DNA of 64,000 nt. It comes from Methylomicrobium sp. Its GTDB lineage: Bacteria; Pseudomonadota; Gammaproteobacteria; Methylococcales; Methylomonadaceae. This document shows, piece by piece, positions 46,323-54,343 of the stretch. A program made the position numbers and the translations under genes. The notes under the pieces are model-generated. The model ran no database searches and was not told the DNA's origin. It worked only from the letters and a program-made list of their open reading frames with translations. Where the stretch lies: positions 1-64,000 of the forward strand of contig JAGXSU010000139.1 in assembly GCA_018333785.1 (NCBI GenBank), given 5' to 3'. How positions within the stretch are numbered: position 1 is the first letter of the stretch; each line of letters begins with the position of its first letter.

Positions 46323-47485
46323 AATCTGCTCCTGCTAACGCGACTTACCGGTTGTTGTTTTTCAATATTTTTGAGCTTTTCAGCCTGAGCGACCTGCCCT
46401 GCGGCCTGACTTATCTTTTCTGAAATGGTGGTCGTGTCGCTTTTATTTTTTGATTCGGAGGGGTTAAGCGGCAAATAAAACATGTTGTTACCGTTTTCTA
46501 CCGTTACCATTACCTTGTTGCTGCTGCTGTACAACTTTTCTTGAGCCTCAAGGTACATCCGTTTGCGGGTTATCTTCGGCGCTTTGTCATATTCTACGAG
46601 TAACTGGTCAAAACGTTCGGTCTCACCTTTGGATTTGGCGACCACCTGAGCTTCATAACCTTCAGCCTCCTGGATCATCCGCGCTGCGGCACCTCTCGCT
46701 TTCGGTATGACCTCGTTCGCATAAGCCTCCGCTTCATTGATCAACCGCTGCTTGTCTTCACGGGCTCGAATCGCATCTTCGAATGCATTTTGAACCTCTT
46801 CAGGCGGCTGGGCATCCTGCAGGTTGACACTCGCGACTCTTAACCCCGTTTTATACTCATCCATTGCCTTCTGGACTTCATCTTTAATATCATTGACGAT
46901 TTGACTGCGTCCTTCAGTCAGGATGAAACCCATATCGTTTCTTCCTATCACTTCTCGCTCGATGCTCTCGGTAACCTGACGGAGTGTCGCTTCACTTTGT
47001 TTGACGTTAAACAAATAATCTTTGGCATCCTTGATTTGATATTGCACCGCCAGCCTGACACTCACTATGTTTTCGTCTTTGGTCAACATCAGGGATTCGG
47101 GTAAAACAGAACCTGAACCGCCACTACGGCTGCCCGTGTTATAACCTATTTCTATGAACCGTTGCTTTTCCACGTTGACTATTTGCACATCTTCCAAAGG
47201 CATGGGCAAATGCCAGTGAGGCCCGGGCATCGAGGTAGACACATAAGCTCCAAATCGGGTGACAACCCCTCTGCTGCCTTGGTCCACGATGTATATACCA
47301 CTGGCTAGCCAGCTAATACCCAACGCTGCGCCCGCATACAAAGCCAGCTTTTTTGAGTTATTGGAAAAAAACTGATTAAATTTTTCGGAATATTGATTCC
47401 AATGATTATCTATCTGCTCGCCCCAATCCGATTTTGGCTTTTCACCGAGATCATGGTGTTCTTTATTCTCATTTTTCCAAGGCAT
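46319..47485 (-). CDS. hflK: HflK, FtsH-modulating SPFH protein
   Basis: 388 residues from the ATG at 47485 (MPWKNENKEHHD), which has AGGAG nine bases upstream; the frame extends six codons further. The N-terminal charged region precedes one helix (about 50-68), an SPFH domain (GVVTRFGAYVSTSMPGPHWH) and long helices (ARAVDKQ-like text EDKQRLINEAEAYANEVIPK, GAAARMIQEAEGY). The tail is rich in Gln and Lys. It is the first gene of the hflK-hflC-ftsH operon and lies 109 bases after the sigma-factor gene. Confidence 0.95.
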   Translation of the reverse strand: MPWKNENKEHHDLGEKPKSDWGEQIDNHWNQYSEKFNQFFSNNSKKLALYAGAALGISWLASGIYIVDQGSRGVVTRFGAYVSTSMPGPHWHLPMPLEDVQIVNVEKQRFIEIGYNTGSRSGGSGSVLPESLMLTKDENIVSVRLAVQYQIKDAKDYLFNVKQSEATLRQVTESIEREVIGRNDMGFILTEGRSQIVNDIKDEVQKAMDEYKTGLRVASVNLQDAQPPEEVQNAFEDAIRAREDKQRLINEAEAYANEVIPKARGAAARMIQEAEGYEAQVVAKSKGETERFDQLLVEYDKAPKITRKRMYLEAQEKLYSSSNKVMVTVENGNNMFYLPLNPSESKNKSDTTTISEKISQAAGQVAQAEKLKNIEKQQPVSRVSRSRL

Positions 47486-47611
47486 GGTAGTAGTCTCCTG
47501 CATGTAGGTTTTTCGACCAGCTTTATCCTCTTCAGCTTAAAACTGATTGCTTTTTTGCCGGTTTCTTTTAGGATTTTTAGTTTTTAAAGGTTTTGACTCA
47601 GGAAAAATGAG

Positions 47612-49063
47612 TTAACCCGGTTCAAGAAAGTCGATCAGTTCATGACTGAAATTGTTTTTCAATTTCAGTAATGCGCTGTTTTGAATCTGTCTGACGCGTT
47701 CCCGGGTTAATGACAGATGTTCCGCAATATCCTGCAAGGTCATTTCATGATCATTATCCAGACCGAAGCGGCAGGTAATGATATCGGCCTCGCGAGCGGG
47801 CAAAGTCCCTATTGCTTTTCTCAAGCACGCTTTTAATGCACTTGCAGCCAGGGTATTGATGGGTTGCGGATAGTGATGTTGCTCTAAAGTGTCTATCACT
47901 TCAGGCATGTCTTCATTGTTGTTGATGTTGCTGAACAAAGACACGGTAGGCTGGTAATTATCGATAATCGCCTTTATTTCGTCTTCAGGCAGTTTGCATT
48001 TTTCAGCCAGTTCAGTAACGCTGGGCCAGCGATTGTTCTGCAAGTGCAAGCTGTTCATCGCTTCATAAACGGCGGATGCTTTGGCCGCTATGTTGTAAGG
48101 TAACCTGACTGTCTTTTCCTGCCTGACCATGACTCTGGAAATGGTTTGTTTGATCCAGTAAATCGCGTAGGTGGAAAAACGAACCGAACGGCTAAAGTCG
48201 AAACGATCCACTGCCTTGATCAATCCGACCGTACCTTCCTGTATCAAATCGGAAAATGACAGAGTCTGATTGTTATATTGACGGGCAATATAGGTAACCA
48301 GTCTGAGATTCCCCTTAATCATGGCTTGGCGGGAATCCACCATACCTTTTAGCTTGGCCAGCAGGGTTTTTACTAAAACGTCATCCTGAAAACTCGCTTC
48401 TTTGTTCAGATTTTGCGACTTGATGCTGTAAACCACTTGCTGCAAAAAGTTGGGCAAAAACTGTATATCGCTTAGCGCCAACCGGCATTCTTGCAGCGTC
48501 AATTCAACATTGATACTTTCTTCGGCATTAATGACTTTCTGAAAGCAATTTGTCAGTTTTATTTCAAGGCCCTTCGCTGTATCCTGTACAAGCTCGGCAT
48601 TTTGTACAGGCTGGCTTTGTTCACAACCGCTTCGGTTAATTAACTCAGAAATATCAACACCTTTACTCAACGAATCGAGAAATTCAGCCGCCATGATCAG
48701 CAGGGCTTGCGGCGAATTGATGATGATATCAGTCAGTTCTTGTCTGGCCTTCCCCATCTTGCGGGCATGCCAGTTGAACTGTTCAGGCGTCAAAACAACT
48801 GCGTTTTGGGTATGAATTTTGAGTTCCAAAGATTCAGTGGAAGCCGATAAGGTGTCCTCATAATCGTCATCGACCGCATCGATCGGAGTCATGTCCGGCT
48901 CGAATAGCGTTCTCAAGCCAATGTCATTATCTTTGCTAAGTGACGATTTAAATTTTGAGTTGCTGCGGTGCAGTAGTGAAGAGCGGTGTTCCTCATTTGT
49001 GGCGGACGTTAATCCATCATGGATGAAGCTGGTTGCAACTTGAACATTTTGAAGCTGGGTCAT
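47612..49063 (-). CDS. Sigma-70 family factor with atypical long N-terminus
   Basis: 483 residues. Regions 2.1-2.4 (about 250-330: LVTYIARQYNNQTLSFSDLIQEGTVGLIKAVDRFD with FSTYAIYWIKQTI), region 3 (WPSVTELAEKCKLPEDEIKA) and region 4 (LPAREADIITCRFGLD, TLQDIAEHLSLTRERVRQIQ) are clear. The first 240 residues lack an evident region 1.2 and match neither RpoD nor RpoS; they include a helical stretch, RKMGKARQELTDIII. It is best called an RpoD/RpoS-like group 2 or 3 factor. It diverges from a MerR-B12 regulator across a 140-base gap with overlapping promoters, so that regulator probably controls it. Confidence 0.88.
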   Translation of the reverse strand: MTQLQNVQVATSFIHDGLTSATNEEHRSSLLHRSNSKFKSSLSKDNDIGLRTLFEPDMTPIDAVDDDYEDTLSASTESLELKIHTQNAVVLTPEQFNWHARKMGKARQELTDIIINSPQALLIMAAEFLDSLSKGVDISELINRSGCEQSQPVQNAELVQDTAKGLEIKLTNCFQKVINAEESINVELTLQECRLALSDIQFLPNFLQQVVYSIKSQNLNKEASFQDDVLVKTLLAKLKGMVDSRQAMIKGNLRLVTYIARQYNNQTLSFSDLIQEGTVGLIKAVDRFDFSRSVRFSTYAIYWIKQTISRVMVRQEKTVRLPYNIAAKASAVYEAMNSLHLQNNRWPSVTELAEKCKLPEDEIKAIIDNYQPTVSLFSNINNNEDMPEVIDTLEQHHYPQPINTLAASALKACLRKAIGTLPAREADIITCRFGLDNDHEMTLQDIAEHLSLTRERVRQIQNSALLKLKNNFSHELIDFLEPG

Positions 49064-49135
49064 GGTTATTTTACCCCTTTAATTGGACTACCGATCAGGC
49101 AAGCCGTAGAAGTTTATTTGAAGCTAAATTAAAGC

Positions 49136-49173
49136 TTGGAATCAAAGTTACGCCAAAGTACAATGCTTGTCAA
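49136..49173. promoter_or_regulatory. Face-to-face overlapping promoters of the sigma and MerR-B12 genes
   Basis: Leftward: TTGACA (49168-49173), 17 bases, TAACTT (49145-49150). Rightward: TTGGAA (49136-49141), 17 bases, TACAAT (49159-49164). The two lie within 38 bases and overlap, so only one polymerase can bind at a time and one bound regulator would affect both. Confidence 0.6.
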
Positions 49174-49203
49174 ACTTTTTGTTAAACAAACCCTGTGCAA
49201 ATT

Positions 49204-50127
49204 ATGTATACCATCAAAACAGTTACCTCTCTCACAGGCATTAATACAGAAACCCTGCGCGCCTGGGAAAGGCGCTACGGCACCGTTATCCCTGTTCGCG
49301 ACGACAAGGGCCGCCGTCTTTATACTCAACAGGACATCGAACGGTTAACCTTGCTGTCCAACGCGACCCAGCAAGGCTTCACAATCAGCAAAATTGCCGA
49401 ATTGAGCAACGCCGAACTGCAGGACCTGGTTTCTTCCCATCAGGAAACACGCAGTAATCACAATGATCTTTTCTTCACTCAAATAATCGATGCGCTGCTC
49501 AATTACCGCATGGATCAATGCGAGGAACTTTTGCGCCGCGCACTGGTGGCAATGGAGCCGCTCGCTTATGCCCGCGATGTTTTGTTACCCACATTGCAGA
49601 AGGTCGGCAATCTCTGGCATGAAGGTAAACTCAGCATTGCACAGGAACATATGCTGTCCGCCTGCGTAAAACGAATTGTTTTAAGCCTGGTCAATTCCAT
49701 GCATCCTTTTACAGGGCCCAATCCCGGCATCATGTTTGCGACGCTAAGCGGTGAAGACCATGAATTCGGCATATTGCTGACCTGTATGTTGGCTGTCTCT
49801 CAGCGCTGTCCGTGCTTTTATATAGGACCCGATATTCCCGGCGAGGAACTGTTAAAAGCCAGTATTCAGCTCAAACCCGCTGTTATTGTCCTTAGCTGCG
49901 TGACTTTTCCACCGTTGAATGAAACTGTCCTTGAATTAAATCAACTGGCAGAAGCAACATCCGATGACACGCAATTATGGATAGGTGGTGCAGGTGCCCA
50001 GTTTCTCTGCGATAGAAACAAATTGGATAAAAAATTCATTTATACCGCGTCTCTGGACGCCTTTAATGACCGCCTAATACGTCTGCTTAACGTCCAAAGA
50101 GCCCGTAACGTGCCACAACCCCCCTGA
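49204..50127 (+). CDS. MerR-family regulator with B12-binding domain (CarH/LitR-like)
   Basis: 307 residues from the ATG at 49204 (an in-frame GTG at 49195 adds three). The MerR winged helix has YTIKTVTSLTGINTETLRAW and ERRYGT. The middle helical domain holds LWHEGKLSIAQEH, where Trp and Glu-His cap bound cobalamin. The B12 Rossmann domain has GEDHEFGILL (the E-x-H-x-x-G motif with the axial His), then FYIGPDIP and WIGGAGAQF. Such proteins bind adenosylcobalamin in the dark as repressor tetramers and release DNA in light. It diverges from the sigma gene. Confidence 0.9.
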   Translation: MYTIKTVTSLTGINTETLRAWERRYGTVIPVRDDKGRRLYTQQDIERLTLLSNATQQGFTISKIAELSNAELQDLVSSHQETRSNHNDLFFTQIIDALLNYRMDQCEELLRRALVAMEPLAYARDVLLPTLQKVGNLWHEGKLSIAQEHMLSACVKRIVLSLVNSMHPFTGPNPGIMFATLSGEDHEFGILLTCMLAVSQRCPCFYIGPDIPGEELLKASIQLKPAVIVLSCVTFPPLNETVLELNQLAEATSDDTQLWIGGAGAQFLCDRNKLDKKFIYTASLDAFNDRLIRLLNVQRARNVPQPP

Positions 50128-50614
50128 AAAGCGATTGTTTCTGACAAATAAACATTTCGCTTCAACGGCCCTATTAACATAATGATTAGTCGGACATTAG
50201 TCTTTTCAAAAAGTTCTTGACTAATTTACTCCTGGAATTAAAAAAGACGCTTGCCGGAGGAAATGCACATGTTTTGTCCAGGTTTTTTTAACGTCTCACC
50301 TCGATAATTAAGCCTTTGCAAAGAGTGATTTCTTACTGAGGCCAAATCCGCAACTGAGAGTCGTATTGTTTCCTGAATTTAGTCTCACGGGAGGATCAGA
50401 TGACGTACACTATCGCTTTGCGGACAACCCGGAAATCAATCGAACGGTTTAGCCTTGACCAGCTGGGCAGGCAGCGGCCAAAATAAAAGGCAGTGTTCGC
50501 GTTCCCGCGAGAGTTTGGATGGCAGATGAGTTGATTGGAAAGGGGCAGCACATCCACCTTTAACTGCTTTGGGATGCGGCTATCGCCTTATTCGCCCTAC
50601 AACGGTCTTTCATT
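50128..50614. other. Intergenic region before the mgtE leader
   Basis: Nearly 490 bases with no convincing ORF. A GC-rich, partly self-complementary stretch (about 50440-50600) may be decayed sequence. I recognise no RNA gene here. Confidence 0.5.
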
Positions 50615-50764
50615 TGTTAAGGTGATGTCAAGCCTTCATGGGCGTTAGCGGTTGAAAGGACATCAACGCCACTCATGGCTTCCGGACCCCGGCAATCCAG
50701 GCTGGAGCGATGCCAACTTTTAACGCGAACAGCGTCAAATAAAAGCCTTACAGGCTTTTTTTTT
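50615..50764 (+). ncRNA. Structured mgtE leader with terminator; possible Mg2+-sensing RNA
   Basis: GTTAAGGTGATGTC is complementary to GACATCA at about 50660-50666, and GGCGTT..AACGCC, GCCA..TGGC and CCGG..CCGG hairpins follow. Text such as GTTAAGGTGA, ACGCCACTCATGG and GCGATGCCA loosely resembles conserved parts of the M-box (ykoK) Mg2+ riboswitch. Part of the same stretch (GGCAATCCAGG) also resembles dispersed repeats. The class is unproved. Confidence 0.35.
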
Positions 50765-50768
50765 GGCA
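50741..50768 (+). terminator. Intrinsic terminator 45 bases ahead of mgtE
   Basis: AAAAGCC (50741-50747) and GGCTTTT (50753-50759) pair around TTACA, and nine T follow the stem. The nearest upstream plus-strand gene ends more than 600 bases earlier, so this terminator most likely acts within the mgtE leader or ends a short RNA. Confidence 0.8.
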
Positions 50769-50812
50769 TGTTAATTCCGAACAACGTTAGACAACCTCAA
50801 TGGAGAAACAGC

Positions 50813-52153
50813 GTGAATGAAGAAATGAGTCATCTGGTCGAACGCCTCAATATCGCCGAGAAAGATGATCAAAAAGCTGTTTTTGAAGAGGCAATAGAAG
50901 AACTGGAAAGCACCGAACTGGCTTTGCTGCTGGAGTCATTGCCGTTGCAGGATCGCTTGCAGCGCTGGGAACAGGTGCCGCAGGAAGACCGGGTCGATGT
51001 GCTGGTGGCGATGCGTTCGCAACCACGCGCAACCATCATTGAAAGCCTGGAAGAAACCGAGTTGCAGGCGCTGTTAAGCGGCCTTCATGCTGAAGATTTG
51101 ATCGAGCTGGCTGAATCGCTACCGGAATACGTCGTGGACAACGCATTGAGCGGCATGGATGCCGACCAGCGTAAGCATTACCAGTTATCTTCGCAGTATG
51201 ACGAAGACCAGATAGGCCGTTACTTGGATCATGAATTGATCATTCTGCCGCGCTCGGCCCGAGTCAGGGATGCATTAAGGCGGATTCAGAGTGAATTACC
51301 GGATTATACGGACTGCATCTATCTTATTCAGCGCAACGGCAGCTATGTCGGCACCGTTCCCTTGCATAAAATTTATTTGGCACCTCCTCAAGCGACTTTG
51401 GCCAGCTTATCCATAAAAGACCCGGTCACGTTGTCCGCCGAAAGCTATCTCAGCGATGCCACGGAAAAAATGGAGCATTCCGGCTTGAGCGCTTTACCGG
51501 TGGTCGATTGCAATAATCTGCTTTTAGGCCGCTTGACGTTAAGACTGGCACTGGAAATCACCCGCGAAGAATATGAAAGCCAGTTGATGGCTACCGCCGG
51601 TTTAAATGAAGATGAAGATTTATTTGCGCCTGTTTTTCGCAGCTCAAAACGCCGGGCAACCTGGCTGGGCATCAACTTGCTGACCGCTTTTCTGGCATCC
51701 TGGACTATCGGTCTTTACGAGGGCACCTTGCAGGAAGTCGTGGCCCTAGCCGTGCTGATGCCCATCGTCGCCTCTATGGGCGGCATTGCCGGTAGCCAAA
51801 CCTTGACGCTGATCATCAGAGGTATCGCGCTGGGTCAAATAGCCAAAGGCAACATGATGCCGCTGCTGATCAAGGAAGTGCGGGTTGGCGCTGTCAATGG
51901 CGTGCTCTGGGCATTGGTTATCGGCATCATCGCCGCAATCTGGTTTAGCAGTTTTGGTATAGGCTTTGTGATCGCCACGGCCATCGTCATCAATATTATC
52001 GCCGCTGCTTTTTCGGGCGTCATCATTCCAATCGTGCTGGATAAATTAGAGATTGATCCGGCATTATCCGGGTCGGTAATCCTGACGACAGTCACCGATG
52101 TGGTCGGCTTTGTCGCATTTTTAGCGTTGGGTTCGGCTTTTTTAATCAATTGA
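50813..52153 (+). CDS. mgtE: MgtE Mg2+ channel/transporter
   Basis: 446 residues from the GTG at 50813, which has GGAG seven bases upstream; the open frame back to 50675 runs through the leader and was rejected. An N-terminal helical domain (about 1-125), two CBS domains (about 130-250, with DAL..I and LSALPVVD) that sense Mg2+, a plug helix, and five transmembrane helices with MPIVASMGGIAGSQ are in the family order. It admits Mg2+ when cytoplasmic Mg2+ falls. The leader with a terminator suggests an extra RNA-level control. Confidence 0.92.
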   Translation: MNEEMSHLVERLNIAEKDDQKAVFEEAIEELESTELALLLESLPLQDRLQRWEQVPQEDRVDVLVAMRSQPRATIIESLEETELQALLSGLHAEDLIELAESLPEYVVDNALSGMDADQRKHYQLSSQYDEDQIGRYLDHELIILPRSARVRDALRRIQSELPDYTDCIYLIQRNGSYVGTVPLHKIYLAPPQATLASLSIKDPVTLSAESYLSDATEKMEHSGLSALPVVDCNNLLLGRLTLRLALEITREEYESQLMATAGLNEDEDLFAPVFRSSKRRATWLGINLLTAFLASWTIGLYEGTLQEVVALAVLMPIVASMGGIAGSQTLTLIIRGIALGQIAKGNMMPLLIKEVRVGAVNGVLWALVIGIIAAIWFSSFGIGFVIATAIVINIIAAAFSGVIIPIVLDKLEIDPALSGSVILTTVTDVVGFVAFLALGSAFLIN

Positions 52154-52175
52154 TCCGGCAAACAGAGGTACCAGA

Positions 52176-53225
52176 ATGTTTTTTGCATCCGATAACTGGG
52201 CGGGCGTCCATCCCGCCATCGCGAGACGACTGTCTGAAGAATCCAGCGGTTTCTCTGCGGCTTATGGCGCCAGCGAACTGGATAAGCGGGTAGAACAGCG
52301 CTTCAATGCTTTGTTTGAGCGCGAAGTTGCAATTTTTTTTGTCGGTACCGGTACCGCTGCAAATGCTCTGGCGTTGGCCGCCGTCAATCGGCCGGGAGGC
52401 GTTTCGTTCTGTCACCGTGAAGCGCACATGATTGAAGATGAATGCGGCGCGCCTGAGTTTTTTACCCACGGCGCCAGGCTCGCACCGGTAGATGGTGAAA
52501 ACGGCAAAATAGATCCCGGCAATCTGAAAGCCGAAATCGCCCGCTTTCCGCCGAACTTTATCCATGCCGGCCAACCCATGGCGGTATCGATCACCCAGGC
52601 GACTGAAATCGGCACGTTGTACAAGCCTGATGAAATCAAGGCAATTGCGGCGATCGCCAAAGCCAAACAGCTCCCCTTGCACATGGACGGGGCTCGTTTT
52701 GCCAACGCACTGACGGCGTTAAACCTGACCCCGGCTGAAATGACCTGGCAATGCGGCGTCGACATCGTTTCTTTTGGCGCTACAAAAAACGGTTGCTGGT
52801 GCGCTGAAGCGCTGGTTTTTATGGAACCCGGCATGGCTAAAGATCTGCCGTTCATTCGCAAACGGGCAGCACAACTGTTTTCCAAAACACGCTTTATTGC
52901 CGGTCAGTTTGACGCTTATCTCGATGACGATCTCTGGCTAAATTCCGCCCGACACGCGAATGAGATGGCTGATTATTTACAAAAAGGCATAGAGCAAGGG
53001 CAAAACGCAAGGCTGGGCTGGCACACTCAGACCAATGAAGTCTTTTGTATCATGAGCAAAGATTTTGCCGCTTACCTTAAACAACAAGGTGCCTTATTTC
53101 ATGAATGGAATCCGCCCAGAGCCAAAGCCGGTTTGTTGGCAGAAAATGAAGTATTGACCCGCCTGGTCACCAGTTTTGCTACAGAAAAAGCGCATGTGGA
53201 TAGATTCATTGAATTGCTGGGGTAA
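52176..53225 (+). CDS. Low-specificity L-threonine aldolase-like PLP enzyme
   Basis: 349 residues. The fold-type I aldolase/beta-eliminating lyase features are FFVGTGTAANALAL (cofactor-stacking region), HREAHMIEDECGAPEFF, LPLHMDGARFANAL (Asp binding the PLP nitrogen) and the Lys in VSFGATKNG. It would split threonine or allo-threonine into glycine and acetaldehyde, in the cytoplasm. It starts 22 bases after mgtE and may share its transcript. Confidence 0.85.
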   Translation: MFFASDNWAGVHPAIARRLSEESSGFSAAYGASELDKRVEQRFNALFEREVAIFFVGTGTAANALALAAVNRPGGVSFCHREAHMIEDECGAPEFFTHGARLAPVDGENGKIDPGNLKAEIARFPPNFIHAGQPMAVSITQATEIGTLYKPDEIKAIAAIAKAKQLPLHMDGARFANALTALNLTPAEMTWQCGVDIVSFGATKNGCWCAEALVFMEPGMAKDLPFIRKRAAQLFSKTRFIAGQFDAYLDDDLWLNSARHANEMADYLQKGIEQGQNARLGWHTQTNEVFCIMSKDFAAYLKQQGALFHEWNPPRAKAGLLAENEVLTRLVTSFATEKAHVDRFIELLG

Positions 53226-53282
53226 AAGAAGACCTGATTAGCAAGTTGTTTCAGCTAAATCCATAAGCCCCTCAAACGGTCA

Positions 53283-53942
53283 TCAGGATATTTTTGTCAG
53301 CCGGTAAACCCGCTCGATCATCCGGGTTAAACCTCGCTCCCTGAACCGGGGATTTTCATCGAGCACATCGCGCTCTGCCAGCAAGCTGATTCTATAATTC
53401 TCGCCATACAAGGCGTTGACCTCATGATCATTGACCGAAAAAGGCGGTCCATACATTTCTGCGGGCTGATAATCAATGGCGATCAAAAGCATGTCCGCAC
53501 CATAAGGCAACAAAGAACTGAGATGATCGGAATAGCGGCGGCGAAGTTCCGGAGGCAAGGCAATTAACGCAGCCCTGTCAAATACCGCGGTGACGCCGTC
53601 AACCACCGCAGTCGTTGTCGCAAAAAAATCACCGCAAATCAGCCGCACGGCTCCAGCCGACCAATGATCAATACCTTCCATTTGAACATGGGTCGCATCC
53701 AGCCGGTTTTCGGCAAAAAATTCCTGTACTGCAATGGGGCTGATTTCCACCCCCACGACCTCATGACCTTGTCCGGCCAACCACAGCATGTCCTGTGTTT
53801 TACCGCACAGGGGTACTAAAACACGCCCCTGATTTCCCAAATCGAGCCGGGGCCAAAAATCCATCAATGCCTGATTGACCGCTTCCTGGTGAAAGCCAAT
53901 GTCCTTGTTTTGCCATTTATTTAACCAAAAATCTAATTGCAC
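53283..53942 (-). CDS. tpm: Thiopurine S-methyltransferase
   Basis: 219 residues, the normal length of bacterial TPMT. Family text: FWLNKWQNKDIGFHQ near the N-terminus, VLVPLCGKTQDMLWLAGQGH (motif I), VVGVEISPIAVQEFF and DRAALIALPPELRRRYSDHL. It moves a methyl group from SAM to sulfur, selenium or tellurium compounds; the natural substrate is uncertain. It converges with the aldolase gene. Confidence 0.93.
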   Translation of the reverse strand: MQLDFWLNKWQNKDIGFHQEAVNQALMDFWPRLDLGNQGRVLVPLCGKTQDMLWLAGQGHEVVGVEISPIAVQEFFAENRLDATHVQMEGIDHWSAGAVRLICGDFFATTTAVVDGVTAVFDRAALIALPPELRRRYSDHLSSLLPYGADMLLIAIDYQPAEMYGPPFSVNDHEVNALYGENYRISLLAERDVLDENPRFRERGLTRMIERVYRLTKIS

Positions 53943-54343
53943 GTTTTTGTCCTGATTTGATAAAGATTAACTTCAAGCTGGTGGACCGTTTACCACCTCA
54001 TAAATTCAAAGCAGCGCATAACACCTCCTGATTATAAAGATGCTTCAGCAACAACGTCTTTCCGGCAGGGATTGCCGGAGCCGTTAGACCGCGTAAGCGA
54101 ATCCAGGCCACAAGGATATGTTCGGCGCTCGCCATCCATGGCGTCTGGATCTCGGCAATCCTTACCGAGATGACGGTTTTGACTGAGCTGATTGATCTTT
54201 ATAATCAGGTAACACCTTGGAGAATGTGAAAAACCAGCAGACATGGAGGGCAAAAGCTATATCATTTTTTTCATCATCCGTTGTCCTAATTCTGTCATAT
54301 TTTTGTCATAATTGGCTTTTTTGTTAGCTGACAAAACTTCATC
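53943..54343. other. Intergenic region with one dispersed repeat
   Basis: A 401-base gap between divergent genes. It holds the repeat at 54053-54178; the rest is AT-rich and should contain the promoters of tpm and the porin. Confidence 0.55.
54053..54178. repeat. Dispersed palindromic repeat, family A, copy 2
   Basis: Parts in order: perfect hairpin TCCGGCA..TGCCGGA (54061-54079), GCGAATCCAGG, CCATGG, TCTGGATC, hairpin ATCTCGG..CCGAGAT (about 54149-54171) and TGACGGT. The same plan occurs at 42379-42528. Confidence 0.7.

Noticed and set aside
50281-50620. Stable RNA gene (tmRNA, RNase P RNA or SRP RNA) in the mgtE upstream gap
   Set aside because: None of the conserved cores I know of these RNAs could be found.
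50675-50812. N-terminal extension of MgtE
   Set aside because: It runs through the intrinsic terminator and does not resemble MgtE; the GTG at 50813 has a well-spaced ribosome site.
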